NCBI RefSeq assembly: GCF_000298195.1
Contig: NZ_BAHC01000141.1
Span: forward strand, 1-64,000
DNA from: Gordonia rhizosphera NBRC 16068
GTDB taxonomy: Bacteria; Actinomycetota; Actinomycetes; Mycobacteriales; Mycobacteriaceae
Length of the DNA stretch: 64,000 nt
Reading direction: 5' to 3'
Position 1 is the stretch's first letter; each line of letters opens with the position of its first letter. A model generated the notes under the pieces. The model did not search any database, had not been told where the DNA came from, and was given only the letters and a program-made list of their open reading frames with translations. The position numbers and the translations under genes are program-made. Positions 44,706 through 53,214 of this stretch are shown here, in pieces.

Positions 44706-45485
44706 TCAGTCCCATCGGAACAGCCGGACCGCCACGATGGCCAGCACGACGCCCCAGGCGAGCATCACGGCAAGGTCGAGCCAGGAGGGCCAGCCGCCCT
44801 GTGCGGCGTCGGTGAGTGCGGCGACCGCCGCCCCGGTCGGCGTCGCGTCGGAGATCGCCAGCATCCAGCCGGGCATGGTGTCCCGCGGCCACCACAATCC
44901 CGCGAAGAACATCAGGACGAAGAACAGCACGGTCCCCGCCGCCGTCGCCACCTTGTTGGTGCGGCACACCGAAGCGATCATCATCCCGATCGCCATCAAC
45001 GCCACCGCGGAGAACACGAAGGCGATGACGAACCCGATCGGATTCTTCGGCAACGGCGCCCCGGGGATCAGCGGCAACACCACCAATGCCACCAGCATCG
45101 CCACCTCGATCGCGAAGATGAGGATGACCTCGGCGAACAGCAGCGCGGCCGGTGACGCCGGCGTGGTCCGCAGGCGCCGGAGAATCCCGCGCTCCCGGTA
45201 CCGGGTGAGCACATCCGGAAGGATCTGCACGCTGAGCATGAGCGACGAGAACATCACCAGGATCGGCTGGTAAATCCCGAACCAACTCTGCCCCGCGAGG
45301 TAGTCCGCCGGTTCCCGGGTGGCGGGAATCGACGCCAGAACCATCGTCGCGACGAGCGGGAGAATCCCCACCCAGATGATCAGCGCCGGATTCCGTCGCA
45401 TCAACCGGGCCTCGCTGATCAGCAGCGGATGCAAGCCGCGAAAGACCCGGCGCAGGTCGGCACCAAACGCCGCGGCGATAGTCAT
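44706..45485 (-). CDS. ABC-2 type permease
   Basis: A 259-residue membrane subunit with six predicted helices, for example LPLVATMVLASIP, LILFAIEVAMLVALVVLPLIP-like segments and VLFFVLMFFAGLWWP. The ERGILRRLRTTPASP loop is the coupling region typical of ABC-2 exporters. It overlaps the ATPase gene by 4 nt. Together they form an exporter; substrate unknown, drug or lipid export being usual for this class. Confidence 0.9.
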   Translation of the reverse strand: MTIAAAFGADLRRVFRGLHPLLISEARLMRRNPALIIWVGILPLVATMVLASIPATREPADYLAGQSWFGIYQPILVMFSSLMLSVQILPDVLTRYRERGILRRLRTTPASPAALLFAEVILIFAIEVAMLVALVVLPLIPGAPLPKNPIGFVIAFVFSAVALMAIGMMIASVCRTNKVATAAGTVLFFVLMFFAGLWWPRDTMPGWMLAISDATPTGAAVAALTDAAQGGWPSWLDLAVMLAWGVVLAIVAVRLFRWD

Positions 45486-46471
45486 CGTGTCGGCCTCCGC
45501 ATGCCCCGCACCCGGCTCCTGCCTTCGGCGACCCGCGCGAGTTGTTCGTCGGGAGCGCCATCCACGTCCTGTTCGTCGACCACCCTGACGAACGCGTCCT
45601 CGAGACTGGACTGCTCCACCCTCAGCCCGGTGGCACGCGCGCCCTGACGGTCCAGCGCCAGCACCACATCGGTGATCAGCTCCTCGCCGCCGGAGACGAT
45701 CAGCCCGGACCCGACGGACTCGACCGACCTCACCGACGAGAGCGCGCGGAGGGCGTCGAAGTCCACCGGACGATCCGGGACGAAGCGCACGGTCTGTGCC
45801 GTGGCGACCCGCGCGGCGAGCCCCTCGGGACTGTCGAGGGCGACAACGCGACCGTGATCGATGACCGCGACGCGGTCGCACAGGTGCTCGGCCTCGTCCA
45901 TGAAGTGCGAGACCAGTAGCAGCGTCGTTCCTGCGTCGCGCAGTTCTCGGAGCATGCCCCACACCTCGCGACGCGCCCGCGGATCCAGTCCGGTGGTCAG
46001 CTCGTCGAGTATGGCCACCTTGGGACGGCCGACCAGAGCCAGTGCCACCGACAGCCGCTGCTTCTGCCCGCCGGACAATGCCTGGAAGTAGGAGCGGCGC
46101 TGATGGGCCAGCCCCAATCGCTCCATCAGATCCTCCGGGTCAGCCGGGTCCCGGTAGAACGCGGCATAGAGTTCGAGCGCCTCCGCCACGCGCAGTTTGT
46201 CCGGCAGCAGACTGTCCTGGGGTTGGATACCGAGCACGTCGCGGAGCTCCACATCCCCGTCGGCCGGATCCAAGCCGAGGACGTCGACAGAGCCGGCGTC
46301 GCGTCGGCGCAGCCCGCCGACACACTCGACGGCGGTCGTCTTTCCGGAGCCGTTGGGACCCAGCAGGCCGAAGATCTCACCGTGTTCCACGGTGAATGAG
46401 ATATCGAGCGCCCCAACATTTCCCGGGTACACCTTGCGCAGACCGCGCACCGTGATCGCCGAGTTCGACAT
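45482..46471 (-). CDS. ABC transporter ATP-binding protein (DrrA-like)
   Basis: A 329-residue ATPase. Walker A is GPNGSGKTT, the signature LSGGQKQR, and Walker B ILDELTTGLDP; the D-loop and His switch (SHFMDEAEHL) follow. Here the Walker B glutamate is followed by Leu-Thr-Thr as in DrrA-type exporters. A C-terminal domain of about 90 residues is typical for drug or polyketide exporters. Start ATG 46471. Paired with the permease gene by a 4-nt overlap. Confidence 0.92.
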   Translation of the reverse strand: MSNSAITVRGLRKVYPGNVGALDISFTVEHGEIFGLLGPNGSGKTTAVECVGGLRRRDAGSVDVLGLDPADGDVELRDVLGIQPQDSLLPDKLRVAEALELYAAFYRDPADPEDLMERLGLAHQRRSYFQALSGGQKQRLSVALALVGRPKVAILDELTTGLDPRARREVWGMLRELRDAGTTLLLVSHFMDEAEHLCDRVAVIDHGRVVALDSPEGLAARVATAQTVRFVPDRPVDFDALRALSSVRSVESVGSGLIVSGGEELITDVVLALDRQGARATGLRVEQSSLEDAFVRVVDEQDVDGAPDEQLARVAEGRSRVRGMRRPTR

Positions 46472-46574
46472 GCGGCCAGTATCGCACCGGTTCTGGACCG
46501 GCGGGGCGTCCTGGTTCCGAACCCGGACCTCGACCGCGCCTGTGCCGACCGACCACGGTATCCCGCGGCACGGA

Positions 46575-47567
46575 TCACGACATCCTTCGGGGCAGCACGA
46601 CGCGCCGGACCCGGTGAGCCGCGGTCGCGCCGACCTCCACCGGAGTGCGCCGCCGTGGTGGTGGCCAGCCATTGGACGGATGGGCCTTCTCGATCTCGGC
46701 GTTCAGTTCTGCCCCGAACAACAGCACGATCGCCATCAGCCACACCCACACCAGAATCGCCAGCGGCGCCGCGAGGGGGGCGTAGACGCCACCTCCACCG
46801 AACGCGGTGCCGGTATACAGTCGCAGGCCGGCACTGATCACGAGACCGCTCGCGGTGGCCAGCAGGGCACCGGGCAGGTCCCGGTGAAAGGGTGTGCGAC
46901 GCGGCGTGGCCCAGTGGAACAGCGCCGCGACCACGAGGGTCAGACCCACCACGGCCACCGGCCAGTACGCCACTGTCCAGATCTCCCCCAGCGGCAATGC
47001 CTCCAGGCCCCACCGTCGTTCCAGGATGTAACCCAGCTGCGGGCCACCGACGACGACCGGCACCACGACGACGCCGATCACCAACCCGACGACGGCGAAA
47101 ATCAGTCCGAGCACGCGGGCCATCCACGTCGGGCGTTCCTCGTCGAGGTCATAGGCGATAGTCACGGCCAGAACCACAACCCGCAGAATCCGGCTCACGG
47201 TGAACACCGCGATGGCGAATGCAATCGAGAACACCGGCGGCGATCCCTCGATCAGCAGACTATTGAGCATCCCAGCGATCACGTTGTCGACGGTCTCCGG
47301 CCGGAAGACCTGCCCGGCGATCTCCTCGATCCGTTCGATCAGCTGCAACCGCGCATCGGCTCCCATCAGCGGATCGAGTAACCCGGCCAACGAGACGATG
47401 GCAAGCGCCACCGCGGGCAAGCTCAGCACCACCCAGAACGCGATCTCGCTGGCCAACCCGGTGATGCGATCCTCGCCGGAATCCTTGACGGTCGCCACCG
47501 CGAGATCGGCCACCGCCCGAATACGTGGCGGCAGACGAACCCGGAGGCGGCCCCACAACGCATGCAT
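46575..47567 (-). CDS. YihY/BrkB-family membrane protein
   Basis: A 330-residue protein of the YihY/virulence factor BrkB family, about six transmembrane helices. Matching blocks are GLASEIAFWVVLSLPAVAL, VISAGLRLYTGTAF, YAPLAAPLAILVWVWLMAIV and LLFGAELNAEIE. The family is sometimes linked to envelope homeostasis, but its molecular role is unproven. ATG 47567 is the first Met of the conserved region. The basic C-terminal tail (RRRTPVEVGATAAHRVRR) is cytoplasmic. Confidence 0.87.
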   Translation of the reverse strand: MHALWGRLRVRLPPRIRAVADLAVATVKDSGEDRITGLASEIAFWVVLSLPAVALAIVSLAGLLDPLMGADARLQLIERIEEIAGQVFRPETVDNVIAGMLNSLLIEGSPPVFSIAFAIAVFTVSRILRVVVLAVTIAYDLDEERPTWMARVLGLIFAVVGLVIGVVVVPVVVGGPQLGYILERRWGLEALPLGEIWTVAYWPVAVVGLTLVVAALFHWATPRRTPFHRDLPGALLATASGLVISAGLRLYTGTAFGGGGVYAPLAAPLAILVWVWLMAIVLLFGAELNAEIEKAHPSNGWPPPRRRTPVEVGATAAHRVRRVVLPRRMS

Positions 47568-47861
47568 CGGCGTCGACAGTACCCAATCCTCGGCCGGCCC
47601 GCGGCGAGCGTCCCCGACAGAGCACGCCCGGCCGATTGCGCGACCGCGACTATTGTTTCCTCGCAGACGCTTTCGAATCCACATCCGCCCGCGCATGACC
47701 GTCGTCCGGTGGTCTGCCGTCCCGTCCATCCGCTCGTCGGGCAGCCTGAGGGGAGGCGCACGCGCGGATCCGTCGATCCCACATGGCGAAGCGTTAAGGA
47801 TCGGTGACCGTTCGGCTCGGCGGTTCCCGTGACCGCCGGATCGTTGCTAACGTTCCGATTC

Positions 47862-48920
47862 ATGACTTCGCCGCCGCAACCGCCGCCGTCAGACCAGCCG
47901 GACCCGGGCAATCAGCAACCCGGACAGCAGCCGCCACCGGCGGGATACGGTCAGCAGCCACCGCCCCCGCCACCCGGCTACGGTCAGGCACCCCCGCCAC
48001 CCGGCTACGGTCAGGCACCCCCGCCGCCCGGCTACGGTCAGGCACCACCGCCACCCGGCTACGGTCAGGCACCCCCGCCACCCGGCTACGGTCAGGCACC
48101 ACCGCCACCCGGCTACGGTCAGGCACCACCGCCACCCGGCTACGGTCAGGCACCACCCCCACCCGGCTACGGTCAGGCACCACCACCCGGCATGCCGCCG
48201 GCCGACCCCAACAAGGTCGATGTCGGAGAGGCGTTCTCGTGGGCGTGGGGCAAGTTCAAGAGCAATGTCGGCGCGATGATCCTGCCGGGTCTCGCGGTGT
48301 TCGTTCTCCTGCTGGTCGCACTGCTGCTCAGCATCTTCAACAGCGCGATCTTCGGCACCTCGGAGACGACCACCTACGGCTCAGGCACCGGCTTCACCTA
48401 TGAGATCACCAGCACGTCGATGAGCGCCGGCGGCTGGATCATCTTCGGCCTGATCCAGCTGGTCGTCTACATCGGCATCCTCTACTTGATGGCCAGCATC
48501 ATCTCGGGTGCGATCCGTGTCGCCAATGGGGAGGCCGTGTCCGCGAGCTCGTTCCTGGTACCGATGCGATTCGGGCCGGTGATCCTCACCTCGATCCTGG
48601 TCGGCATCGTCTCCGCGATCGGCTATGCGCTCTGCATCATCCCGGGCTTGATCGCGGTGTTCTTCCTGCAGTTCTCGGTGGTCGCGACGATCGACAGGTC
48701 GCTGTCACCGATCGATGCGATGAAGGCATCCTTCGAATTGACCAAGAGCAAGCCGGGTGACTCGTTCCTCGCGGTGATCGTCGCCTGGGCGATCAACGTC
48801 GTCGGCGCCATCCTTTGCTACATCGGCCTGATCGTCAGCGCACCGATCGCGGCTCTGTACTACGTCCACTGCTGGCGCAAGCTCACCGGCGGCCCGATCG
48901 CCGCGCCGGACGCCGCATAA
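47862..48920 (+). CDS. Proline-rich repeat membrane protein
   Basis: A 352-residue protein. Residues about 10-105 are a low-complexity region, chiefly seven exact APPPPGYGQ repeats. The remainder holds about six hydrophobic helices: a first segment near AMILPGLAVFVLLLVALLL, then repeats of IFGLIQLVVYIGILYL and CIIPGLIAVFFLQF, and FLAVIVAWAINVVGAILCYI. This domain resembles DUF975-like or glycerophosphodiester-phosphodiesterase membrane regions. Such Pro/Gly/Tyr-rich tails in mycolata are often cytoplasmic and may mediate protein contacts. ATG 47862 lacks a strong ribosome site. Confidence 0.83.
   Translation: MTSPPQPPPSDQPDPGNQQPGQQPPPAGYGQQPPPPPPGYGQAPPPPGYGQAPPPPGYGQAPPPPGYGQAPPPPGYGQAPPPPGYGQAPPPPGYGQAPPPPGYGQAPPPGMPPADPNKVDVGEAFSWAWGKFKSNVGAMILPGLAVFVLLLVALLLSIFNSAIFGTSETTTYGSGTGFTYEITSTSMSAGGWIIFGLIQLVVYIGILYLMASIISGAIRVANGEAVSASSFLVPMRFGPVILTSILVGIVSAIGYALCIIPGLIAVFFLQFSVVATIDRSLSPIDAMKASFELTKSKPGDSFLAVIVAWAINVVGAILCYIGLIVSAPIAALYYVHCWRKLTGGPIAAPDAA
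47976..48179. repeat. 27-bp tandem repeat coding APPPPGYGQ
   Basis: GGCTACGGTCAG recurs every 27 bp from 47976 to 48165, seven exact periods plus a partial unit. Units differ only at third positions of proline codons (ccc/cca/ccg), so the protein repeat is conserved. In-frame expansion or loss by slippage is expected. Confidence 0.9.
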
Positions 48921-48942
48921 CCGAAGCACGATCAAACCTTTC

Positions 48943-48981
48943 GGGCGCACGGTCGACGGAATGTTCGTCGACCGTGCGCCC
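48943..48981. terminator. Strong 16-bp hairpin between convergent genes
   Basis: GGGCGCACGGTCGACG at 48943-48958 pairs perfectly with CGTCGACCGTGCGCCC at 48966-48981, loop GAATGTT. It lies 22 nt after the proline-rich gene and also faces the leftward hydrolase gene, whose stop is at 49076. Confidence 0.8.
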
Positions 48982-49043
48982 GTTCTCGTCGTCCGTGCAC
49001 CCGTTCTCGTCGACTGTGCGCCCGTTCTCGTCGACTGTGTTCT
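48981..49043. repeat. 21-bp tandem repeat derived from the terminator arm
   Basis: Three 21-bp units begin at 48981, 49002 and 49023 with CGTTCTCGTCG; they include GTCGACTGTGCGCCCG-like blocks equal to the 3' arm of the adjacent hairpin. The units look like duplications of that arm. Confidence 0.75.
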
Positions 49044-49075
49044 GCGCTCGCTGTCATGAGAAGTCGCGAGTAACG

Positions 49076-50656
49076 TCACAGCGCGTTGTGAAGCGATCGG
49101 CACACTTTGGGCTGCCTGTTGGGCGGCGTCGTTCCCCATCCGGGAATGGCTGATGCACACGCCAGTCGCATCTGATCGAGGCCGTCGACGCGGGTCATGA
49201 AGCGTTCACGCACCGACTTCCGTGTGGTGGCAAGCATCTTCTCGACATAGACCGCGTGTGTCGGGTACAGCCTCGACAACTCCGTCGGCGCAAATGGCAC
49301 GGTGATACCGAAAAGCGAGCACAGCGACCCGTGATAGCTCGCGACCGGCGCAGCGATCTGGGGCAGACGGACACCACCGATCGCGTTCCCGTACGAGTCA
49401 CGTTCCAGCGCGAACGGGGTGGCCAGCAGGCGGGTGGCGTCGAACCCGCCGCCGGCGAGTATCGGCACCGTGATGCTGAAAGGGATGTCTTCGACGGCCT
49501 GCTTGAACCCGGTGTAGCGGAACGGCTTTGCGACCGGAGCGGGCGTCCCCGTGCTCACCCATTCCTGCATCGCCGCCACCGCCGCATCGACCGCATAGCG
49601 TCGCTGGAATTGCGAGCTGCCCGCGCAGGTGAGCCCGAGGCCGGGCCCCTGCTGACCGTAGTTCTCCGACGCGGCGACCGATTGGTCGTACTGCGCGCGG
49701 GTGATGCGAGGATGCGCGGTGATGTTGTTGAGGATCAATTCGATCGTCTGGCGCACGTTGTAGCCGTCGACGTGTGCGGCGCCGGCGATCGACCAGATGC
49801 GGTGGTTGGCTCCGGAGGTGGGTACCCCGATCTGGCCGGATTCCTCGCTCCAGAGGTGGATGGTCGGGACACGGTAGCGCTGCGGGAGTTCGCCTTGCAC
49901 CTCGCTGTCGACGATGAAGCCGTCGTACACCTTGGCCGCGTCATCGGCACCCCGGATGATGTACTTGTCGAGCATCATCGCCGACTGCGAGAGACCGATC
50001 GCGACCAGTTTCTTGGGCACGAGTCCGCCGAGTGGACGAACTCCGGTCGTGTTCCGCAGTGTCGAACCGGCCTGGCTGAAGATGTCGAAGGCGTAGTCGT
50101 CGTCGGGCACCCACAGCGATCCGTACCGCACGGGGTCCCACCCCTTGAGGGAGATGGGAGTACATGGCGGCACCTTGTACGGCCCGACGGGAATCATCGG
50201 TTGTCCGTTGAGAAGTAGCCCGCACGCACCGGTTTGCTGCGCGCTGACCACCACGTACGCGTCACCGTTCGCGAACGCCTGTCGATTGAGCCAGTTGAAC
50301 TCGAAGGGATGGTCGATCTGGCCGGTGACGTTGGTCCATTCGACGGTGACGTTTCCGCTGAAGCGCGTGGGATCCGTGGGCCGATACACGAGCATGCGGG
50401 TCACGAACGGGACATCCGGCCGCGATGTCCCGTAGGCGTGCGCCGTCCCCGACACCAGGTATTCGCGCTCGGCATAACCGAAGTCGCCGGGATCGAACGA
50501 TGTTGCCGCCCAGGGCCGGTCGTGAACTCCACCGGTCAACGGACCGGACACACGGGGCGCCCGTGGCGTCGCATCTGCCTGCGCGCTGACCACGCACATC
50601 GCGGTCATCGCGATCACACACGCGACGATGGCCACGACCTTGCCGACTGCACTCAC
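49076..50656 (-). CDS. Secreted alpha/beta-hydrolase-domain protein (Abhydrolase_10-like)
   Basis: A 526-residue protein. The signal peptide is VGKVVAIVACVIAMTAMCVV ending near SAQA. The nucleophile is probably the Ser in GLSQSAMM, matching the Abhydrolase_10 family. Other blocks are RPWAATSFDPGDFGYAEREYL near the N-terminus of the mature part, VVSAQQTGACGLL and LAGGGFDATRLL. These large exported hydrolases are usually annotated as alpha/beta hydrolase domain proteins of unknown substrate; cutinase-like or esterase roles are possible. GGGGGT before GTG 50656 supports the start. Confidence 0.82.
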   Translation of the reverse strand: MSAVGKVVAIVACVIAMTAMCVVSAQADATPRAPRVSGPLTGGVHDRPWAATSFDPGDFGYAEREYLVSGTAHAYGTSRPDVPFVTRMLVYRPTDPTRFSGNVTVEWTNVTGQIDHPFEFNWLNRQAFANGDAYVVVSAQQTGACGLLLNGQPMIPVGPYKVPPCTPISLKGWDPVRYGSLWVPDDDYAFDIFSQAGSTLRNTTGVRPLGGLVPKKLVAIGLSQSAMMLDKYIIRGADDAAKVYDGFIVDSEVQGELPQRYRVPTIHLWSEESGQIGVPTSGANHRIWSIAGAAHVDGYNVRQTIELILNNITAHPRITRAQYDQSVAASENYGQQGPGLGLTCAGSSQFQRRYAVDAAVAAMQEWVSTGTPAPVAKPFRYTGFKQAVEDIPFSITVPILAGGGFDATRLLATPFALERDSYGNAIGGVRLPQIAAPVASYHGSLCSLFGITVPFAPTELSRLYPTHAVYVEKMLATTRKSVRERFMTRVDGLDQMRLACASAIPGWGTTPPNRQPKVCRSLHNAL

Positions 50657-50862
50657 CAGCGACCCCCGATGCCGACCGATTTGTTGGCGTGATGCTAACC
50701 CCGCCGGCCGCGAGCACGCGTCCATTCGGCAAATCCGGCAGATCCGATCGACCGCGAGATTCCCTGCTGCGGTCGGGACGCCGGCCCAGGTCGAGAGCAC
50801 CGTCGGCGCTGCATGTGCTGGATGACACCAGAGATCAAACCCGGACTCGACTGCGTCGCCGT

Positions 50863-50952
50863 TCATTCCGGCCGACTGACGCCGTTTCCGCTGTTACCAG
50901 CACACTGATCGCCTCGTGGGTAGGCCGAGCGCGGGCGTCGCGCGTGATATCG
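50863..50952 (-). pseudogene. C-terminal relic of a VapC PIN toxin
   Basis: Reverse-strand codons read SRDARARPTHEAISVLVTA, matching the C-terminus of the intact VapC at 52460-52897, which reads TRDARARPTYEALGVRVAV. DNA similarity extends through a CCGGAATGA end in both, with a 1-nt loss in the relic. Differences are mostly at third codon positions, so it is a diverged homologue, not a recent copy. It starts directly after the GH43-like gene stop codon. Confidence 0.7.
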
Positions 50953-50955
50953 CTG

Positions 50956-51936
50956 TCATGCCGGCTCGCGCATCACGCCGAAATGCCGCACCGAACCAGA
51001 AAGTCCCGGAAGCTGTTTCACCGGCGACCAGGTGCGCAGCCCATCGCTGCTGTCGGAGTACAGGTACTTTCTTCTCTTGTAGGCGTCGAGGTAGATCCGC
51101 CAGGTGCCGTTCGGCAACTGGACCACGGCCGGGCCCTCCACCATCGAGCCCCAATTTCCGGGCGGAACGAATCTGTAGGGCCCCGCGAGCGACGCGGCGA
51201 CCGCATGCTCGATGACCTTCTTCGTCTCGTTCTTGGTGAACGCGTGGTAGGTCGCTCCCACCTTGACCACGGTGGTGTCGATGTGGTCGGCGCCGATACC
51301 GGCGAGCGGAACCGGCGGGCTCCAGAGCCGCAGCGACGGATCGAGCGCGGTCAACAGATACGGCACGAAGCCGCCACCGGTCGACATCGACAAAATGACG
51401 TTGACCCGGCCACCGTCGATGAACCAGTCGGGCGCCCAGGCTTTGGTGGTGAACGGCGAGAGGGACGGACCGTCGGAGGATCCGGCCGAGCCCGACGAAC
51501 CCAGGGAACCCGAAGATCCGAAGAGCCCTTTGCCATCCCCCGTGCCCGGCAGGAAGGCGCAGCATAACGGGACCGGCCAGTTCCCCATGAACGTCCAGTT
51601 GACGCGGTCGCGGCTGCGCGCGAAACCGATGTTCGCGCCGTCGATCGTCGTGTAGGTGAGGTAGTACCAGCCGTCGGTGTTGCGAAAGATGCTCGGGTCC
51701 CGCACGAGTCCCGATGGCGGCCGGTACGCCGCTTTTCGGACCAATTGGTACCGCGTCGCATCGCTCGACTGGTAGACATCCATGACGCGGTCGCTGGCGT
51801 TGCTGAACGCCGTGATCGTGTAGCGCCAGCCGGACCGCGGTGCAGCGCCACTGCTCCCCGCGGGCGCGATCACCAATCCTGCGCAGGCCAGCACCACCAC
51901 CGTTGCGGCGGAGACGGCGGCTCGTTTGGAAAGCAT
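50956..51936 (-). CDS. Secreted GH43-like glycoside hydrolase
   Basis: A 326-residue protein with a signal peptide (KRAAVSAATVVVLACAGLV, cleaved after GAA). The mature part shows the five-bladed propeller pattern of GH43/32 enzymes: VRDPSIFRNTDGWYYLTYTT with the first acidic residue, FARSRDRVNWTFMGNW, AWAPDWFIDGGRV and VEGPAVVQLPNG with the probable acid Glu. A Ser/Gly-rich insert near residues 135-160 is unusual. It probably acts on arabinose- or xylose-containing glycans, possibly arabinogalactan. It is flanked by two broken VapC fragments in the same orientation. Confidence 0.82.
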   Translation of the reverse strand: MLSKRAAVSAATVVVLACAGLVIAPAGSSGAAPRSGWRYTITAFSNASDRVMDVYQSSDATRYQLVRKAAYRPPSGLVRDPSIFRNTDGWYYLTYTTIDGANIGFARSRDRVNWTFMGNWPVPLCCAFLPGTGDGKGLFGSSGSLGSSGSAGSSDGPSLSPFTTKAWAPDWFIDGGRVNVILSMSTGGGFVPYLLTALDPSLRLWSPPVPLAGIGADHIDTTVVKVGATYHAFTKNETKKVIEHAVAASLAGPYRFVPPGNWGSMVEGPAVVQLPNGTWRIYLDAYKRRKYLYSDSSDGLRTWSPVKQLPGLSGSVRHFGVMREPA

Positions 51937-52009
51937 CACCGGTGCATTATCGGTGACACCAGAAACACCATGCAGAACTTTGGCCACAAAGCGCGCGAGG
52001 ATTCACTCG

Positions 52010-52153
52010 TCACTCAGCGTCGACGCGCCCGATGCGCTCAGGCGATATCTGGGCCAGAGAAGTCGCGATCTCGTCGTCGGCGAGAAGTCGTGCAAGCCGG
52101 GCATCCATGGAATGCAGGTGATCGATCCAGACTGACGTGTCGACCAGAATCAT
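52010..52153 (-). pseudogene. Truncated VapC toxin, N-terminal stub
   Basis: The frame starts at ATG 52153, overlapping the VapB stop, and encodes 47 residues beginning MILVDTSVWIDHL, the PIN-domain start with its first Asp. After about residue 28 (LARLLADDEI) the sequence no longer resembles a toxin, and it stops at 52010. The other three acidic residues of the PIN site are missing, so no nuclease activity is expected. Full VapCs are about 130 residues. Confidence 0.8.
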
Positions 52154-52347
52154 CCGTCCGAGGCTCGGCGCCTCGGCGCGGCGGTAACCTGCGGATCCGT
52201 GCCACCCAGTGCAGCGAGACGGCGCGCACTCTCGACGCGAATCAAGGTTTGTAGCCCGATCCGAATCAGCGCAGCCCTCTCATGCACACCTGTCAGGGCT
52301 TCCGCCTTCTCCAGCAGAGCGTCGTCGACTGTCACGGTAGTCCTCAT
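52150..52347 (-). CDS. VapB-type antitoxin
   Basis: A 65-residue ribbon-helix-helix antitoxin, TTVTVDDALLEKAEALTG with the expected N-terminal strand and helix, then LIRIGLQTLIRVES. Its stop overlaps the start of the VapC stub by 4 nt (ATGA), the normal vapBC arrangement. Since the toxin is truncated, the antitoxin is an orphan that may still bind its own promoter or cross-neutralise another toxin. Confidence 0.85.
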   Translation of the reverse strand: MRTTVTVDDALLEKAEALTGVHERAALIRIGLQTLIRVESARRLAALGGTDPQVTAAPRRRASDG

Positions 52348-52459
52348 CCGGCACCTCCATGCGCATCAAGTGATGCCACATATGACGCCTGGACAGAGGC
52401 TATCTCGCGATGTCGCGACATGACCTCCCGCCATGCGTCGCTTCGACCGTCCTGACCTT

Positions 52460-52897
52460 TCATTCCGGTCCCGCGGATGCCGCGATGACTGCGACCCGCA
52501 CGCCGAGTGCCTCGTACGTGGGTCGAGCACGCGCATCGCGCGTGACGAGCACGGCGTCGTGTTCGCGAGCTGCCAAAGCCACCAGGCCGTCGTATGTCGC
52601 CCCGCCGGCCACACCGCGGCGAGCGAGTTCCCGATGAGCCGAAACGGCTCCATGGGACGAAAGGGCCAAGTGGTCCTCGAAGTTGTCGTCGATCAGCAGA
52701 ACTGCGTCTGCGGGGCTCACACGTGCATCACCCGGAAGACGAGTCAACACGGAGTAGGTTTCGGCGAGCGCATGTCCGCTGAGACTGAGTACACGATTGC
52801 CCACCCATGATCTGACCGATCGGTGGGCTTGATGCGCTGCGACGAGGAGTGGCACAGCCACGCTCGTGTCGACGGCAAACCGCGACTCGTTCGTCAA
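52460..52897 (-). CDS. VapC PIN-domain toxin
   Basis: A 145-residue PIN nuclease toxin. The acidic residues that form the active site are Asp10 (FAVDTSV), Glu46 (HALAETYSV), Asp103 (TYDGLVALA) and Asp121 (VTRDARA). It overlaps the AbrB-type antitoxin gene by 4 nt and is intact. VapC toxins cleave tRNA or rRNA when freed from their antitoxin. The target is unknown. Confidence 0.9.
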   Translation of the reverse strand: MTNESRFAVDTSVAVPLLVAAHQAHRSVRSWVGNRVLSLSGHALAETYSVLTRLPGDARVSPADAVLLIDDNFEDHLALSSHGAVSAHRELARRGVAGGATYDGLVALAAREHDAVLVTRDARARPTYEALGVRVAVIAASAGPE

Positions 52898-53133
52898 CGT
52901 CGACCCGAATCGATCAATCCGAACATGATCTCGTCGGTGACGACGGTCTCGGACTCAGCGACCAGCCTGCCACTCGCGTCTCGTTCCAGGCGCGCAGTGC
53001 GGCCCCCCGGAGTGATCTGCAGACCGCTGCCGTAAAGCGAGACGTCCACAGTAGAACCGGGTGCGAGCCCCAGCAGGTCGCGGAGTCGCTTCGGCAGCAG
53101 TAGCCGTCCACCCGAGTCGATCGTGGCTTCCAT
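52894..53133 (-). CDS. AbrB/SpoVT-type antitoxin
   Basis: A 79-residue antitoxin with the swapped-hairpin AbrB fold pattern: ATIDSGGRLLLPKRLRDLLG, then GSTVDVSLYG. The C-terminal part (VTDEIMFGLIDSGRR) should wrap the toxin. It overlaps the VapC gene by 4 nt, so the pair forms one operon. Antitoxins of this type bind their own promoter. Confidence 0.87.
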   Translation of the reverse strand: MEATIDSGGRLLLPKRLRDLLGLAPGSTVDVSLYGSGLQITPGGRTARLERDASGRLVAESETVVTDEIMFGLIDSGRR

Positions 53134-53214
53134 GGGATTATCCTACCAACGCAATCCCATCATGAACTGCGTCACGATGCGCCTATGCGCGTCATGCGGA
53201 GTCCAGCGGCGTGA

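Noticed and set aside
47976-48179. Regularly spaced repeats as a CRISPR array
   Set aside because: The 27-bp units are contiguous and coding, with no unique spacers, and encode a proline-rich protein.
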